This document shows positions 4,832 through 5,362 of a stretch of DNA of 5,362 bases, piece after piece. Source of the stretch: JBFWVD01 sp050246915 (GTDB lineage: Bacteria > Actinomycetota > Acidimicrobiia > Acidimicrobiales > Ilumatobacteraceae). Each line of letters opens with the position of its first letter. Positions within the stretch are counted from its first letter, which is position 1. Where the stretch lies: positions 1-5,362 of the forward strand of contig JBFWVD010000167.1 in assembly GCA_050246915.1 (NCBI GenBank), written 5' to 3'. The notes under the pieces are model-generated. The model had not been told where the DNA came from. It saw nothing but the letters and a program-made list of their open reading frames with translations, and did not search any database. The translations under genes were made by a program, and so were the position numbers.

Positions 4832-5362
4832 CTACCTCAACGTGCACAGCCACTCCCGCACCACGGTCGCCACCTCGGCGTCCTTGCGGGCCAGGTCGTG
4901 GCGTCCCCCGTCGATGAAGTGATGGGTCACGTCACCGGGGATCGTCGCTGTCCACTCGCGCAGATCATCAGGGGTGCCGAACGGATCACGTGTGCCGTGC
5001 ACGAACAGGCACGGCACCGTGATCTTCGGGAGGTGCTCGACGCGCAACTTCTCGGGCTTGCCTGGTGGATGCAGCGGATAGGAGATGAGCACCAGCGCAC
5101 GCGCCGGCAACCCCTCCGCCACCGCCATCGAACACATGCGCCCACCCATCGACCGTCCACCGAGCACCAGACGCGACGGTCGAATACGCGTGCGCGCAAC
5201 CAACCTTGACGCGTGCTCCCGCACCGACTCGAGCAACACCGGGGCCCGGTCGGGGGCACGGCGACCAGCGGCCCGATACGGGAACGCCATCCGCTCACAC
5301 GGCAACGGCACCACCGCCGCCTCGACGGCCAACAAGCACGAATGATCCGGTCCCGATCCGGC
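4832..5362 (-). CDS. Alpha/beta hydrolase, KANL3/Tex30-like family (5' end outside window)
   Basis: The frame is open to the window edge, giving 176 visible residues that begin AGSGPDHSCLLAVEAA. A TTG at 5335 is an internal leucine codon rather than the start, because the residues before it match the glycine-rich loop expected near the N-terminus of this family. Only the first short segment of the protein (first strand and start codon) should be missing. The FPYR and GRRAPDRAPVL motifs follow. The nucleophile elbow is GGRSMGGR with Ser at 5150-5152. The acid is the Asp of HGTRDPFGT, and the histidine is in the closing GGRHDL. The full Ser-Asp-His triad is thus present. The family is intracellular and related to dienelactone hydrolases; the substrate is unknown. 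It ends convergently 35 bases from the SRPBCC gene and is not in that operon. Confidence 0.93.
   Translation of the reverse strand, partial: AGSGPDHSCLLAVEAAVVPLPCERMAFPYRAAGRRAPDRAPVLLESVREHASRLVARTRIRPSRLVLGGRSMGGRMCSMAVAEGLPARALVLISYPLHPPGKPEKLRVEHLPKITVPCLFVHGTRDPFGTPDDLREWTATIPGDVTHHFIDGGRHDLARKDAEVATVVREWLCTLR

Noticed and set aside
1..5362. CRISPR array, insertion sequence, attachment site, tRNA or rRNA
   Set aside because: I saw no regularly spaced repeats, no transposase frame with terminal repeats, and no cloverleaf or conserved rRNA stretches on either strand.

Overview
The window is GC-rich, with closely spaced genes on both strands and a strong G/C preference at third codon positions. 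It carries a complete DUF222-HNH (13E12-type) endonuclease gene and an ArsR/AHSA1 regulatory pair. Several genes have a TANNNT-like hexamer seven bases ahead of the ATG and no ribosome binding site. Together these point to a high-GC actinobacterium, possibly of the Acidimicrobiia type; the lineage is inferred from style, not proven.

Layout. Positions 1-27 may be the last codons of an upstream gene. Positions 28-167 are a promoter region with an inverted repeat (70-85) and a LexA/SOS-box-like palindrome (151-168) abutting the HNH endonuclease gene (168-1328, +). A 194-base convergent intergenic stretch with a compound hairpin follows. A four-helix membrane protein is encoded at 1523-2002 (-). 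It diverges from a second four-helix membrane protein with a soluble C-terminal domain (about 2105-2983, +). The roughly 100 bases between them hold a perfect 14-bp palindrome nested inside an 8-bp inverted repeat. Next come a two-helix small membrane protein (3129-3449, +) and a 57-residue conserved-looking small soluble protein (3618-3791, -). An ArsR-family repressor (3954-4319, +) then forms an operon with an AHSA1/SRPBCC protein (4329-4796, +). The window closes with a convergent alpha/beta hydrolase (from 4832, -) whose 5' end lies beyond the right edge.

How the parts may work together. The best supported unit is the ArsR-SRPBCC operon. A 26-bp imperfect inverted repeat covers its presumed -10 element and start codon, which fits an autorepressed regulator controlling a ligand-binding partner. 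The HNH gene looks individually regulated, probably by DNA damage. The divergent membrane-protein pair, with a palindrome between the two starts, is the least described part of the window. I see no CRISPR array, insertion sequence, tRNA or rRNA. No intergenic gap exceeds 300 bases. The gaps at 2984-3128, 3450-3617 and 3804-3953 hold no gene I can support.
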